NCBI GenBank assembly: GCA_020747015.1
Contig: JAGTJM010000064.1
Location: 1 to 64,000 of the forward strand
Source: Pyrenochaeta sp. MPI-SDFR-AT-0127
Taxonomy: Eukaryota > Ascomycota > Dothideomycetes > Pleosporales > Cucurbitariaceae
Direction: 5' to 3'
Length of the DNA stretch: 64,000 nt
The notes under the pieces are model-generated. The model searched no databases. It saw only the letters and a list, made by a program, of their open reading frames with translations, and was not told the DNA's origin. Numbering within the stretch: the stretch's first letter is position 1; the number at the start of each line of letters is the position of its first letter. Positions 22,187 to 32,752 of the stretch are shown here, piece by piece. The position numbers and the translations under genes were made by a program.

Positions 22187-22637
22187 CGCGGGTACGGGTG
22201 GCTGATGTTGGGTGCTTGCGAGCGCATTCTTGAGTGCTAACCAACGAGCCTATAATAGAGAGCGCTGTATCAGGCCAAAGACAAATCCATGGGATCGGGT
22301 TGCTGGGTATATATCGACACGTCTGTCACGCATGGCGGGACAATGGAAGACGAGGCCGGATGTCGGAAGACTCGACGTTGGGAGCTTGGGCCGTGTGATG
22401 TTCAACTGTGCGTGGGGGGTCCGACGTCATATGCACCTAGTTGCCAGACCAGTAATTAACGCTACGGTAGTCGGATACTCACACAATATATTCACTTGTA
22501 GTAGTAGCTAAGCGTACCAGGGCAAGGAGGATACGTTAGACATGCTCATCAAACAATACACCCACGTATCTGTAATTTAAGAGTAATAAAGTAAGTAAGA
22601 ACGTATGTACAGAAAACTATCAACCCCCACTGCGGAG
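22187..22637. other. Intergenic, upstream of carrier / downstream of amine oxidase
   Basis: Carrier promoter plus the 3' flank of the amine oxidase. No supported gene. Confidence 0.5.
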
Positions 22638-24884
22638 TCAGACACCAGCACCAAACTTTTGGTCCGAACAACAAGCCGCTGTTTCCTGTTTGGCCTCTCC
22701 AAATGCCAATTTGCTCAACTTGTCAATCAACGTGCTGCCCTGCTTGACACCACTCGGTACACTGCAGTAACTTGGCGGAACATCGAGGCATGGATTCCGT
22801 GTAAAGAAATTCCGTGGCCTCAGGAGCAATGTCATTGGCTCAGCAGGCATGACGGGGAAGTCTTCAGGAGATGGAAAGTGCGTGATACCAAATGTGTGCC
22901 AGAGCACGACATCTGTATTGACGAGATCGGCCGTGGGGTTTGCCTGAATCCAAGCGGGGATACCTTGGGAAGGTTCTCCAGAGGTTTGAGGAACGTGGCG
23001 GCCCGCCGGATGTATCTGGGCATCGTCGTCTATGTTCTTATCAGTCTCAACTCCAATACCACATCCATGAGAACCTACACTTTGTGACATGTACCGCATG
23101 CCTTGCAAACCCCGCCCTCTTCCATACCAGTCCCCCCGGCTTCGGTAGCAGCTCTGGCACCTCTCGGCTTACCAACTTATAGCTCACAGGCTTCTTGCTG
23201 TAGGGGTTCAGTTTGTTCTCATTAGACATCTCCCATGTTCGGCTCGTGGCACCGTTATAGTCCGTCGCTGCTTGTTCGGGTGTACTAAGTTTTGTTTTCT
23301 TCGCGTAGAATGCGTTGCCGTACTTGTTCTCGGCGCTGCCGACTTCACCGTCACCCCGTGCGGCGTCGACCATGAAAATCGTGTTGTCAGGACCATCAAT
23401 ATTAGGATCTATGCGTAGGCAGAACAAATGCTGGTGGTTGTGCGCGTTGACGCCAGGGTACACCTCGGTGCCCCAGCCTTTCAAATCTTCGCCAGGAAGC
23501 ATGGCATACGTATTCAAGATGCCAGTAAGCTTGATTTCCAGCTGGATGGTGCCATCGAGATGAAATATCCAATATACACAATACTCATAGTTGGCGGCCG
23601 TAAAGATGTGCGAGATTAGGAGTTTGCGGGCGCGGGTTACGGTGACACTATCGTCACGGAAGTCGGTGTGCTTGAAAAGAATACCAGCATCCTCTTCGTG
23701 AATACAAATGGCGTTCTTGATCGTGGTAGCCGCGCCAGCTCGGTTGACAAATGCTGCATCCATGTAGTGAATTGCACCCTTGCAGTCACATCCCAAGCTT
23801 AGTGAGTTTGTCATGTAGCCACCACCATACTCTCCCAAGTCGAAGGCATGTTTCCGCTGATGAGGATGCTCAGGATTTCCGTAAGGAACAACCATTTCAG
23901 CAAGCGAGAGCCTCCAAAATGTGTCTCGTACAGTACCCTTGTCATTAAACGTGATGTTAGAGAGGACTATACCCTCACGGTAGTTGAACCCGACGTGGAG
24001 CTTCCAATTGGCCCAGCTAATATATCTGCCATCCATTTTGAACGAGACACCCTCAGGTTGCGTGATATTAATAGGCTTTAGATCTGTCCTGTACCCATTT
24101 TCCGCCTCAATAGCAGCCGCATGGTAATTGTTTGGTGGTGCTTTGTTTAGGGGCCGTCGAACAGGTGGGATATCAATATGAACGATCTCTTGGGTATCTG
24201 AATTGTAGATTGGACAGAAGTCAAGAGGGTAGCTATATTGGCTGTCGTCGACGTGCGGGCGGTAATACATGAGAGCTTGCTGGAGACGCACGTTGGTACC
24301 GAAGCGCTCGTCGTAGCCAATGGTCCACGCTAGATACGATCAATGAAATTCTATCTATCTTCTCATAGATACTCACGATCGCAGTAAACTTTGTGCATAT
24401 CCTCTGGAGGAATGCCCAGGAGGCCGCACTGTTCGATCACTTTGGCATCTTTTCGTACAATAGTCTCGACGATTTGAAGGTCTTCCATGGTGATCTGTAC
24501 CCAATGTTAGCACTGAATCAGCCACATCACGGCACATTATTCACTTACCAAAGGCTGCACACCGTCTGTCAATTCCCATGTGATGATCTTTTGTTCGTTT
24601 AAATCCACGTGCCCATCATAAACCTTGCTTCCCCTACCTATACAAACAACATCTGCAATTCTATGTGGCCGCGGAGTATGTTCTGGATCCTTGATCCATG
24701 CCATCATCTCCACCTTGGGCGGCTCCCATAGCGTAATAGCGTTGAAGAAAACATTACTATGTTCTCTGCGTATCGTCGCTACCGCTTGCTCGACCTCGCT
24801 TTCACTAAGAGGATCGAATGGATGCGGTGGCTCGCCCAGGCCGGTGAGATGGGAAGCTGCTTGCTTCAAACGACCAAGCGCCAT
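22638..24884 (-). CDS. Copper amine oxidase
   Basis: Topaquinone- and copper-dependent oxidase that converts primary amines to aldehydes with release of H2O2 and ammonia. Exons are 24549-24884, 24377-24494, 23079-24329 and 22638-23029; introns are 47-54 bases; the product has 698 residues. The start MALGRLKQAASHLTG leads into HPFDPLSESEVEQA, typical of fungal forms. The third exon carries DPWTIGYDERFG (its first residue made by splicing), the catalytic Asp region AFDLGEYGGG, the TPQ precursor Tyr in AANYEY, and the copper ligands HNHQH. The last exon provides DVVLWHTFG with the third His, and the FPVMP / LLRPRNFF core end. The protein ends GAGV, so no PTS1 peroxisomal signal and no N-terminal secretion signal are visible. 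Cytosolic location is inferred. Confidence 0.95.
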
Positions 24885-26636
24885 GCTGTGTGATTGATGT
24901 AGCTTGGATCAAAAGAAGATGGACGACAGCTTAAAGAGCGGAGGCTTCCAAGGGTACAGCGGGGTCTTAAAGCTTCCAAGGCAGATTCATCGCGGACCCG
25001 CGACAGGAACTCAATTTGAGAACACCCAATCTTCCATTTACCAACCCCTACTATTCCCTGCCAATCACATTCATCAACCCGCTTCTAAAGGCATTTCAAC
25101 TTGTCAATCATCCAGCTCTCGATTGCCGTTATCAACGTGATAAGAGCACTGTCGGATTCTCGCACCTCTCTCGGTTAGCGCTTCCCCACCTCCCCATGCA
25201 CATTAACGTCTGGCTGGCCACGGAGAAGCTCTCGTCGCGAAGTGATGCACACTGTGTTTAGCTTCACCCTTCTTTGGATGTGTGCAGTATATGTTAAGCT
25301 TCACATTGTAGTAGCTCATGGGACAAATGTCTTCGCCGAATGGGCAAAGTCCACGCGATGGCACATGCACAGGTTGACCAGCAAGACAGGCCGGTTCGAC
25401 TTGCTTCGTAGAGAAATGTCGCATAGGTCTCTTTCCATAACCCGAATTTGGGTCTAGTTGATTTGCGATGGGTATTCTCTTCGCATATCTACCTTATTTC
25501 TTCCGATCCATGTCTCCTATGCGAAACCTTACCTGGAGAGAACTCTACACTTCGAGGTCTGTGAGCCTTTATCGCTTACGGACACGCTCACTGGCCGAGA
25601 CTAAATCTTCACGATGTGTGCCAAAAACCGAAGCCCAAATGAAGGCGAATTTAAACTTGTCAATAAGCTCCGTGGAACCACAGACTAGTTATATTAATGA
25701 CTAGAAGCCCTGAAAAGGGAAGAGGTGTTCGTACAACACCGCACGCCTATCGAGGATGTGTTTTTTATTGTAAGTTCATCTCGGCTTCTTCAGCATGCTT
25801 GCAATGCAATTGGCTCCAGTGCCGAAACTCAAGTTATGAGCTCACTGCTTGCTGTACTAACTTATTTGTTGCACTCTTTATACTAACTGCCTCTTCCTGC
25901 TGAGTCTAGGTACCCACTCGCAACATTGACCAACTTTATGGACTGAGTGTGTCCCCTCTACTTGACACATTCTTATTATCGCTTGCTTATTTGCCTCACG
26001 CCCTTGCTTGCATCAGACTTGGCTCGGATATCGTATATAATGCCATTATGCCCATCTTGAAATCTGCACAAAATTGCTCTCACATTGTTTCCATCGGCCG
26101 TGTTTAGTCGAAGCGGCCAAGGCAAACCGTTGGTTTGCTCGGCGCTGGAGCGTAAAGTAGGGAGAGGACATCAATGATCTTACTATTGCTTTAGTCTCTG
26201 CCACATTCTCCCTCCCTTTCTTTCCAACAGTGCCACAGCCCACGCCATTTGATATAAAGTTGGGTGGTGCTGAGGTTTGTCATATTGTCGCATTGTTAAA
26301 GATGTGCTAAACTTGAATTGGCCTAGTAGGCTACAAACTCGCAGCGCCACCCATGGCAAGCTGAGCAAGTTCAGACGACGATTTTCCAGCACACGCAGCA
26401 GTCTACACGAGTATTCACTAAACTCATGGACCCTCAAAGATTGTCTACACATGGAGTCTGCCCGACATTTAATGCCTGCGACCGCTTTTGAACTTCCACG
26501 ACTCCCAGGATATGCGAGCAAAGACTTGATTTTTCTTTTGGCTCCAAACCGCCATCTTCGTCTTGCTCACGCGCGAGTATCTGGTTCTTGGCTTTTCAAT
26601 ATATCACGCTGCTAGACTTGTCGTTTCAACCTCAAC
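24885..26636. promoter_or_regulatory. Divergent intergenic region, amine oxidase / RIT1
   Basis: 1.75 kb between two outward ATGs. No supported gene; several 60-110 codon frames lack conserved features. No specific operator recognised. Confidence 0.5.
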
Positions 26637-28784
26637 ATGTCCCAGCCCTTGAATGAGGCAGATATAATCTTCCCTCACCTCTCCAATATTCCAAGTCTCT
26701 CCAGCACACTTTCGTCGCTTCGTCGGTCAACACTGTCGATCAAAAACCGCCTCTCGTCAATATCATCCGACAGTACATTCGTTTTATCAGTCGCAGAAGC
26801 GTACAACTTTCCGCTTGTGGCAAATGAGAGGTGTGGAAGCTGGTATATCCCGCCGCATCGCAAATCTGAGTCCGTCTACTTCAAAAGTACAGACGGTCAC
26901 ATGGGTGAGTGGGGATTCAGCTTAAGACGCCTGAACCTGCAGCTCCTAGATGTGGCGACAAAGTGGGGTGGAGCCGTGATTGTGGACTCGACGAGGAGGG
27001 GAAAGAGTATGCCGGATGCGTTGAGCAAGACGGTACCAATATGGTGTTGTGTTATCAACAGGGCTATCTTCAGCAACGAGAATGGGAAGCATGGACTATA
27101 CACGCCGCCCCAAGCTGTGTCAGAAAGTGAGCATGCACAGATTGAGAAGAGGATTGATGGCTTTGTTGCGCAATTTCTGGTGAGTCTTCCATGATTAATT
27201 TAATGCCCCCAAATTTTACCTGACACGTAACAGGACATATGCAAACCAAACATTCAACTGCTCCGCAACAATCTCAAGAAACCTCTTCGACCAATATGGA
27301 TAACCCAGCAATCATCTCTACCAGAGACACCGCTGTCATTTCCAGATTTCCATCCCATTATTCAGTGCACTGCGTCTCGAAGGGTTCATGGCGCGGAGAT
27401 TTCGCAGGCCGGCTATATCCAAGGCGCTGCTGATGACCATGAAGCATGGTCGCATGGTCTTACGCCAACGCTATTCTGGGAAAACAAAGATTTACTCATG
27501 AGCACCCGTGAAGAGGATATCGAAAGCGTGATTGCGAGACTGATTACAGAAGAGAAATCAGGAGATGCCATTGCAACCTTGATTAAGCCAACAGCAAACA
27601 TGTACGTCTCATCAAGCGAGAACGTTGATCTAAATTCCTTCAACGTAGTTATCAGCTGCACAACCACACCCCTGCCTAGCACAAACCTCAAGAGCGCCCA
27701 AATCAAACACTACTTTCATCTCGAGTGCCAGACAGGCAAGCTTGGGTCGCGCGACCTCCGGATGAAGCTCCCACGGCTCTTAGACTTGTGTGAGTCCTTG
27801 GCATCACCATTGCCTGGCAAAGTCCTAGTCTGTTGTCCCACAGGCAAAGATCTTTCCGTCGGTACCGCTCTTGCACTACTGTGTTTGTATGTAGATGAGC
27901 AAGGGAACTTTGATGTAAATAAAAGGAAGAGCAGCAGTGACATTGGAAAGGCATTCATCAAGCAACGACTGAGTTGGATTACAATGAGCAATCCTGCGCT
28001 GAATCCGAGTCGAGCGACGCTACAGAGCGTCAATGCTGCTCTGCTGGAGAGTCGAGCGCCGAAATCGAACTCGCAAATGAGTGTAAGCGAGCCAGCATGG
28101 GAGAGTGTCCTGGCTATGATGGAACCAAGGCTTGTACCACAGGACTCCAAAGCGGAGCATGAGCCAGACACAAATGATGGCGGCATCAAAGACGGCCCGC
28201 CGGATGTTCCCTTCACAATTTTCAAGAACCTGCAAGGCTTAGATGGTCAAACTTGGACTTTTACCCGTACTCTCTGTTCCAAACTCCCCACTCACCCGTC
28301 AGGGACTGTGATCGGAACCGCGACATTCACACCCTGTGCTTTGCCATCCTCGTCACCACCAACGCTCTTGTACGCAGAAGAGGGCGAATTTGTAACAGAT
28401 GGTGGTCTCCGATTTACTGCGAGGCGCAAGTATGTTTATCAGCTCAAGTTGTCAAGAGAAGATTCAAATGGGTATGTCGTGGTGCACTTTTTCAACGACG
28501 AGAAGATGCCTCGGGCCATGGCTGGAGAAGGTGTTGGAGCAAAAGGCGAGGGGATTGGTGGGCTATTCGTTGAAATGGGCCATGTCAGTGCGAATGAGGA
28601 CATACTGGAAGCAGAAAACAGAGAGCAGCATCTTTGTGCCGAAGATCTGTATCGTGCGAGCTGGAGGTTCTCAAAGGCCATGGCTAGCCCTTTACAAGCA
28701 GGGGAAGTGTGGTGGGAAGTCCGCTACGACGTCAAGGGCCCCAAAAAAGATTACATGAGTAGCACGCGGTATAGTCGGTCATGA
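26637..28784 (+). CDS. RIT1: Initiator-tRNA 2'-O-ribosylphosphate transferase fused to a DUF6314-like domain
   Basis: Rit1 adds a 2'-O-ribosyl phosphate to A64 of cytosolic initiator tRNA-Met, which keeps it out of elongation. Exons are 26637-27179 and 27234-28784, with a 54-base intron; the product has 697 residues. Rit1 features are SVAEAYNFPLVANERCGSWY, YFKSTDGHMGEWGFS, KWGGAVIVDSTRRGKSMPDA and, in the C-terminal PTP-like part, VLVCCPTGKDLSVGTAL. After a linker near residue 515 the frame continues without break into a second domain: QTWTFTR, GTATFTP, YAEEGEF, RRKYVYQL and a final WEVRYDVKGPKKDY. That order fits the lipocalin-like DUF6314 family, normally a stand-alone protein in bacteria and fungi. 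Two genes are unlikely, since no stop or good start lies between. Why the domains are joined is unknown. Confidence 0.88.
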
Positions 28785-28954
28785 GAAACCTGGTTACATC
28801 TAGAGGACAAGGAAGTGAGATAGAAATATAGGGGTATCAAGCCGCCTACCAGCGGGAACAACACCGGCAATGAGCCCAAGCTGGACAGAAATCCATAATC
28901 AAAAGTCTAGAAACGACACCGCATCCAGCTGCATTGTCCGTCATAGTGTTGACA

Positions 28955-30423
28955 TTATTTGATCCTCAGTATCCTGAGAACCATTGTGGCAAACTTTAGA
29001 ACAGCATTGATGACCAGTACAAATGCAGCAATAGGAACGAATATTTGCACCCACTCGTACCATTTCACAGGTCGCACTTCGGTTTCGATCCAGCCTGCGC
29101 CTTTCAGTGGCTGCCCACCGTTGACGTTTGGGGTGACGCCCTCGTCGGCTGGGAATCGCTGGTGCTCAACAAAGTACTGGAGGAGATCGTCCTTCTCCCG
29201 CCACCGAGCGAGCAGCCAGTCGCTAAAGACCTTTTCGTCGTGGGTAGGGATATCAGCAATGCGGAAGCGACGCATATGCATGTTTACAGACTTTGGGGGC
29301 CGGCCTTGGAAATAGGTACCTCGCAGTGTAAAGATGTCTTGGCCGTATTGGCCGACGCTGTCTCATGGTCAGCCATTGTTTTTGACAGTAGCAAGCCAAG
29401 GCAAGGCCAGGCGAGTGATGTGAAACGTACGGGACACCTTCATATGCAAGTGTACAGTCGTACATGTAGTCAACCGTGGTCTTCAATTCTTGTAGGCAGA
29501 ATGACAGGCCGGTGCTTCTTGGCAGCAGAGCATGCCTCAGGTCGTCAATGTTGTTCTTATCGGCCCACTTTTTGCTCGCATTGCGGCCGTTGTTGCTTAA
29601 ATTGGTGCCTTCGGGAAAGATGAGGAGCCACATGGGGTCAAGGCCGGTGGAGCCGGATAATGGCCCGCTGTGACTTGTACTCAATTTCTGCAGGCGGTGA
29701 TGGAATCGCTCCTTGTCCGTGGACCACTTGCGTGAGAGGAAGATGAAGCCGTAGAGCATCATGCCGGTGCCGAGAATGGGTATGTATTTGATGGATTCCT
29801 TGAGGATAATGTAGAGGTGGCCGTGCATAGAGGAGGTGTAGGACATCCACCAGAGATAGACCCAGTCTGTGTAAATCTGCAGCGCGTGAGCTCTGGCACG
29901 TGAGGAGCGGGGGCAGACGCGGATAGGCGAACCTGGTGGTTTGAGATGAGGACCATGCGCTCTGGGAAATCGCACTCGAGGCGTCCGTCGCGCGTCTTGC
30001 GGAGCTGGCCCCTCACGCTCTCGTCGCCACTGATGCGCATTTTGACGGGGGCCCACCAGTACGTCATGGTTGTTGTGACGACGCCAAAGTGCTGCTTCGT
30101 CATGGCCATCCATGCGTAGAAGAGGTCCTTGCTGTAGAGGTAGAGGGGGCAGCCGATGTACTGGGTGATGGCGACGCTGAAGCAGGGCGTTAGCATGCTG
30201 CGAGGGGCTGTCAGCGAGCTGTAGACACGCACGCGATGATGCTGCCGTTGAAATACACGGCGAAGAGGAACATGCGGAGGGCCTGCTGCAGGAGGCCATG
30301 CTTGATGTCCCCGCCAGGGTGTGTCGTGGGCGCGGTGGGTTTGGCCAGCCGCTCTGCTCGCAGCTTGTCGACGACGGGGACGGATGCGGGGGGTGGCCGC
30401 TGCTTCAAGCCTGGAGTCGCCAT
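28955..30423 (-). CDS. 1-acyl-glycerophospholipid acyltransferase, LCLAT1/CST26-like
   Basis: Membrane acyltransferase of the LPLAT superfamily that reacylates lysophospholipids; relatives are animal LCLAT1/AGPAT and yeast Cst26/Psi1. Exons are 30233-30423, 29933-30176, 29431-29876 and 28955-29357; the product has 427 residues. The catalytic HX4D motif is NHQIYTDW, split by an intron exactly after NHQ. The acyl-acceptor motif FPEGTNLS and the later YEGVP segment are also present. Hydrophobic segments occur near residue 50 (ALRMFLFAVYFNGSIIA), after the HX4D motif and at the C-terminus (IFVPIAAFVLVINAVL), so the protein should span the ER membrane. For intron 1, the 56-base form with branch GCTAAC was chosen over a 35-base form because it restores the family sequence. 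It is divergent from the NADH kinase. Confidence 0.92.
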
Positions 30424-31060
30424 GGTCGTGAGAGGGAGAGGGAGAGGGCTGGGGATGCTCGGTGGAGATGGCTTGTAGGCGGACACGTCAGGTGGACGGA
30501 CGAGGACGGATCTTTCATGTGTCTGTGAGGCTTATGGAGTGGGTGTGTGTGGTGGGTGTGGTGGGTGTGCTGGAACAGTCAGGCCACAGCGCCTGTAGCC
30601 ACGGGCGTCCCGAAGCAGGTGCCAGGAACGAGCTGCATGCTCATCCGCAGGCTTCCACTCGTGGGTGAAAGGGAAAGTCTGGTGAGGAGGCGGCGCACAC
30701 CCAATCCCGGACGAACAAGAGCCCCGCGCGGCTGAAGGAATGAATCATGCATGGGTCACAGAACCGGGAGCTATGACGGCCAAGCCCTGCGACCTCGACA
30801 CAGCGGCGTTGCGCGACACACGGCGAACTGGACCAAGGTAGGGTGGACAGGGAGAGGGAGAGAAAAGGAAGAAGAAGCAGAAGCAGAAGCAGGCAGTAGG
30901 GAGAAAGCAGGATAATGTCGCCCCTCGTCTGCAGCCCACGCCTTGGGTGCACATGATAATTATCAATCATCCGCATCATTGCTATTGTTGCTGTCATTGT
31001 CATTGCCATCGTCCATGTCCATGTCCATGTCCATCTTCCACCTCCGTCACGGCGCACAAT
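30424..31060. promoter_or_regulatory. Divergent promoter, acyltransferase / NADH kinase
   Basis: 637 bases. It holds a GTGG-rich tract at about 30540-30575, a long purine tract with repeated GAAGCA units at about 30850-30895, and three in-frame copies of ATGTCC at 31015-31032. No specific operator recognised. Confidence 0.6.
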
Positions 31061-32379
31061 ATGAAGCTTGTGCAGCACCGCGTCCTGCCATGGCGCCTTG
31101 CTCGCCCCCCACGACACGCTCGGCTGCTCTCGTCGACTGCGCGCCGCCTCCAAATCAAACACATCTCCGAGCTGCCCTCGCGCATCACGCCCTCGTACAT
31201 CCAGTCGCCCACAAACACGCTCCTGAGCCTGCAATGGCCCTCGCCCCGCGCAACATCCTCGTCACCAAGAAGAAACGCACGCCCAACATCACCGAGTCGG
31301 TCATCGAGTTCACCACCCACATCCGCTCCACGTACCCCTCCATCAACATCGTCTTCGAGCCAGAGTCGGCCCGCGAACTACACCACCAGCTCCCCTTCCC
31401 CGTCTACACCTACAACCAGGGCCCTGGCACGCCCCAACATCTGTCGGATAAAACCGACCTGGTCTGCACCCTCGGCGGCGACGGCACCCTGCTACGAGCC
31501 AGCAGCCTCTTCAGCCATGCTGCCAGCGTCCCCCCCGTGCTGAGCTTTGCCATGGGCACCATAGGCTTCCTTGGAGAATTCAAGTTCCGGGAATACAAGA
31601 GGGCCTTTCGCGAGGTGTACATGAGCGGTGCCCCAGACACCTACTCCACCCTGTCGGATTCCCTCGAAGGCGTCCCACCACGGCTGCCCACCTCGCCCGA
31701 AGACCCCTTGGATAGGCCACTGAGCTACGCAGACATTCGAGGAAAGGCCATGGGGTCCAACAGAACCGCACGCATCCTGCTTCGCAACCGTCTCAAGGTG
31801 GGCGTCTTTGGGCCCGACGGCACGAGGATCGGCGGCGCACAGGGCGACGGCGACACATACGCCCTCAACGAAGTCACTCTCCACCGTGGCTCAAGCCCGC
31901 ATCTCAAGATCATTGACGTCTACATCAACAACCGCTTCCTGACCGAAGCCGTCGCCGACGGCATGATTATCAGCTCGCCAACAGGCAGTACTGCATACTC
32001 GCTATCATCTGGTGGCAGCATCGTACACCCACTTGTACCCTCCCTCATGCTGACCCCCATTTGCCCCCGATCCTTGTCGTTCCGCCCCCTCGTCTTACCA
32101 TCTGAGACACCCATCACGCTTCGTCTTGGAGAGAAGAACCGTGGCCGTGAAGTCGAAGTCAGCATCGACGGTAAAACTATCACTGAGAAACTGGGCACGG
32201 GAATGGAGGTTCGCATCGCCGGCGAGGAGGTGAGGAAATCCGACCTCGGCTGGCAAGGCGGCGTACCGAGCATTGTGCGAGGGACCATGGGAAAGGAAGA
32301 CATTGCTGAAGACCACTGGGTTGGCGGGCTGAACGCGCTATTGAAATTCAACTATCCTTTCGGAGACCAGGAGCCTTGA
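31061..32379 (+). CDS. Mitochondrial NAD(H) kinase, POS5-like, with a frame break
   Basis: The enzyme phosphorylates NADH/NAD to supply mitochondrial NADPH. The kinase body is intact from about 31249: RNILVTKKK, LGGDGTLL (near 31471), ALNEVTLHRG, SSPTGSTAYSLSSGG (near 31974), and a C-terminal VSIDG core. The N-terminal part lies in another frame: ATG 31061 gives MKLVQHRVLPWRLARPPRHA, an Arg-rich presequence, then HISELPSRITPSYIQSPTN and LSLQWPSP. Its third codon positions are mostly G or C, as in real coding here. The frames meet at the C-run 31244-31247, where one more C would give WPSPPRNILV and a 439-residue protein. No splice sites fit. An ATG at 31015 opens the kinase frame directly, but with an N-terminus of unlike character. 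This is either an assembly indel or a genuine mutation. Confidence 0.8.
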
Positions 32380-32752
32380 TGCGCTGGCTGGAGACCAACC
32401 AAAATCCGCATGGGATAGGGAAGGGGGGGGGTTGGCACCTAGTTACTTGTGCTCACCGTGGCCGCCTCGACGGCCCGTGATGCAAACGTGAGCATTTCCT
32501 GGCGTTCATAGGGATGAGAATCAAACAAATACCCTGCGTCACTTCGGTTGGCAAACAATCAACATGAACTCATTGCTTATTCCAAGTGCTTTCGGGCTGT
32601 GGTTTGGCCAGGCTGCGAGGATTACTAGCGCCCAAACACTCTGGGCCCACATGGTCCCAACTGCGGAGTTGAAGCCACACCTCCGAAACCACACGTCTTC
32701 CAGTCAAACCTATCCCGCCAACAATGTCCATGGCACATTGCCTCAATCGATA
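32380..32752. other. Intergenic, upstream of lipid phosphatase
   Basis: 3' flank of the NADH kinase, including a G9 run at 32423-32431, then the phosphatase promoter/leader. The frame stays open from an ATG at 32564, but that stretch does not look like protein and was not included in the gene. Confidence 0.5.

Noticed and set aside
30943..31249. Kinase-frame N-terminus as the true NADH kinase start
   Set aside because: Its composition (mixed third positions, His/Pro-rich) is unlike coding sequence, whereas the other frame gives a targeting peptide and family-like segment.
32564..32752. N-terminal extension of the lipid phosphatase from ATG 32564
   Set aside because: The 63 residues show no family similarity or membrane segment; the ATG at 32753 precedes the conserved start closely.
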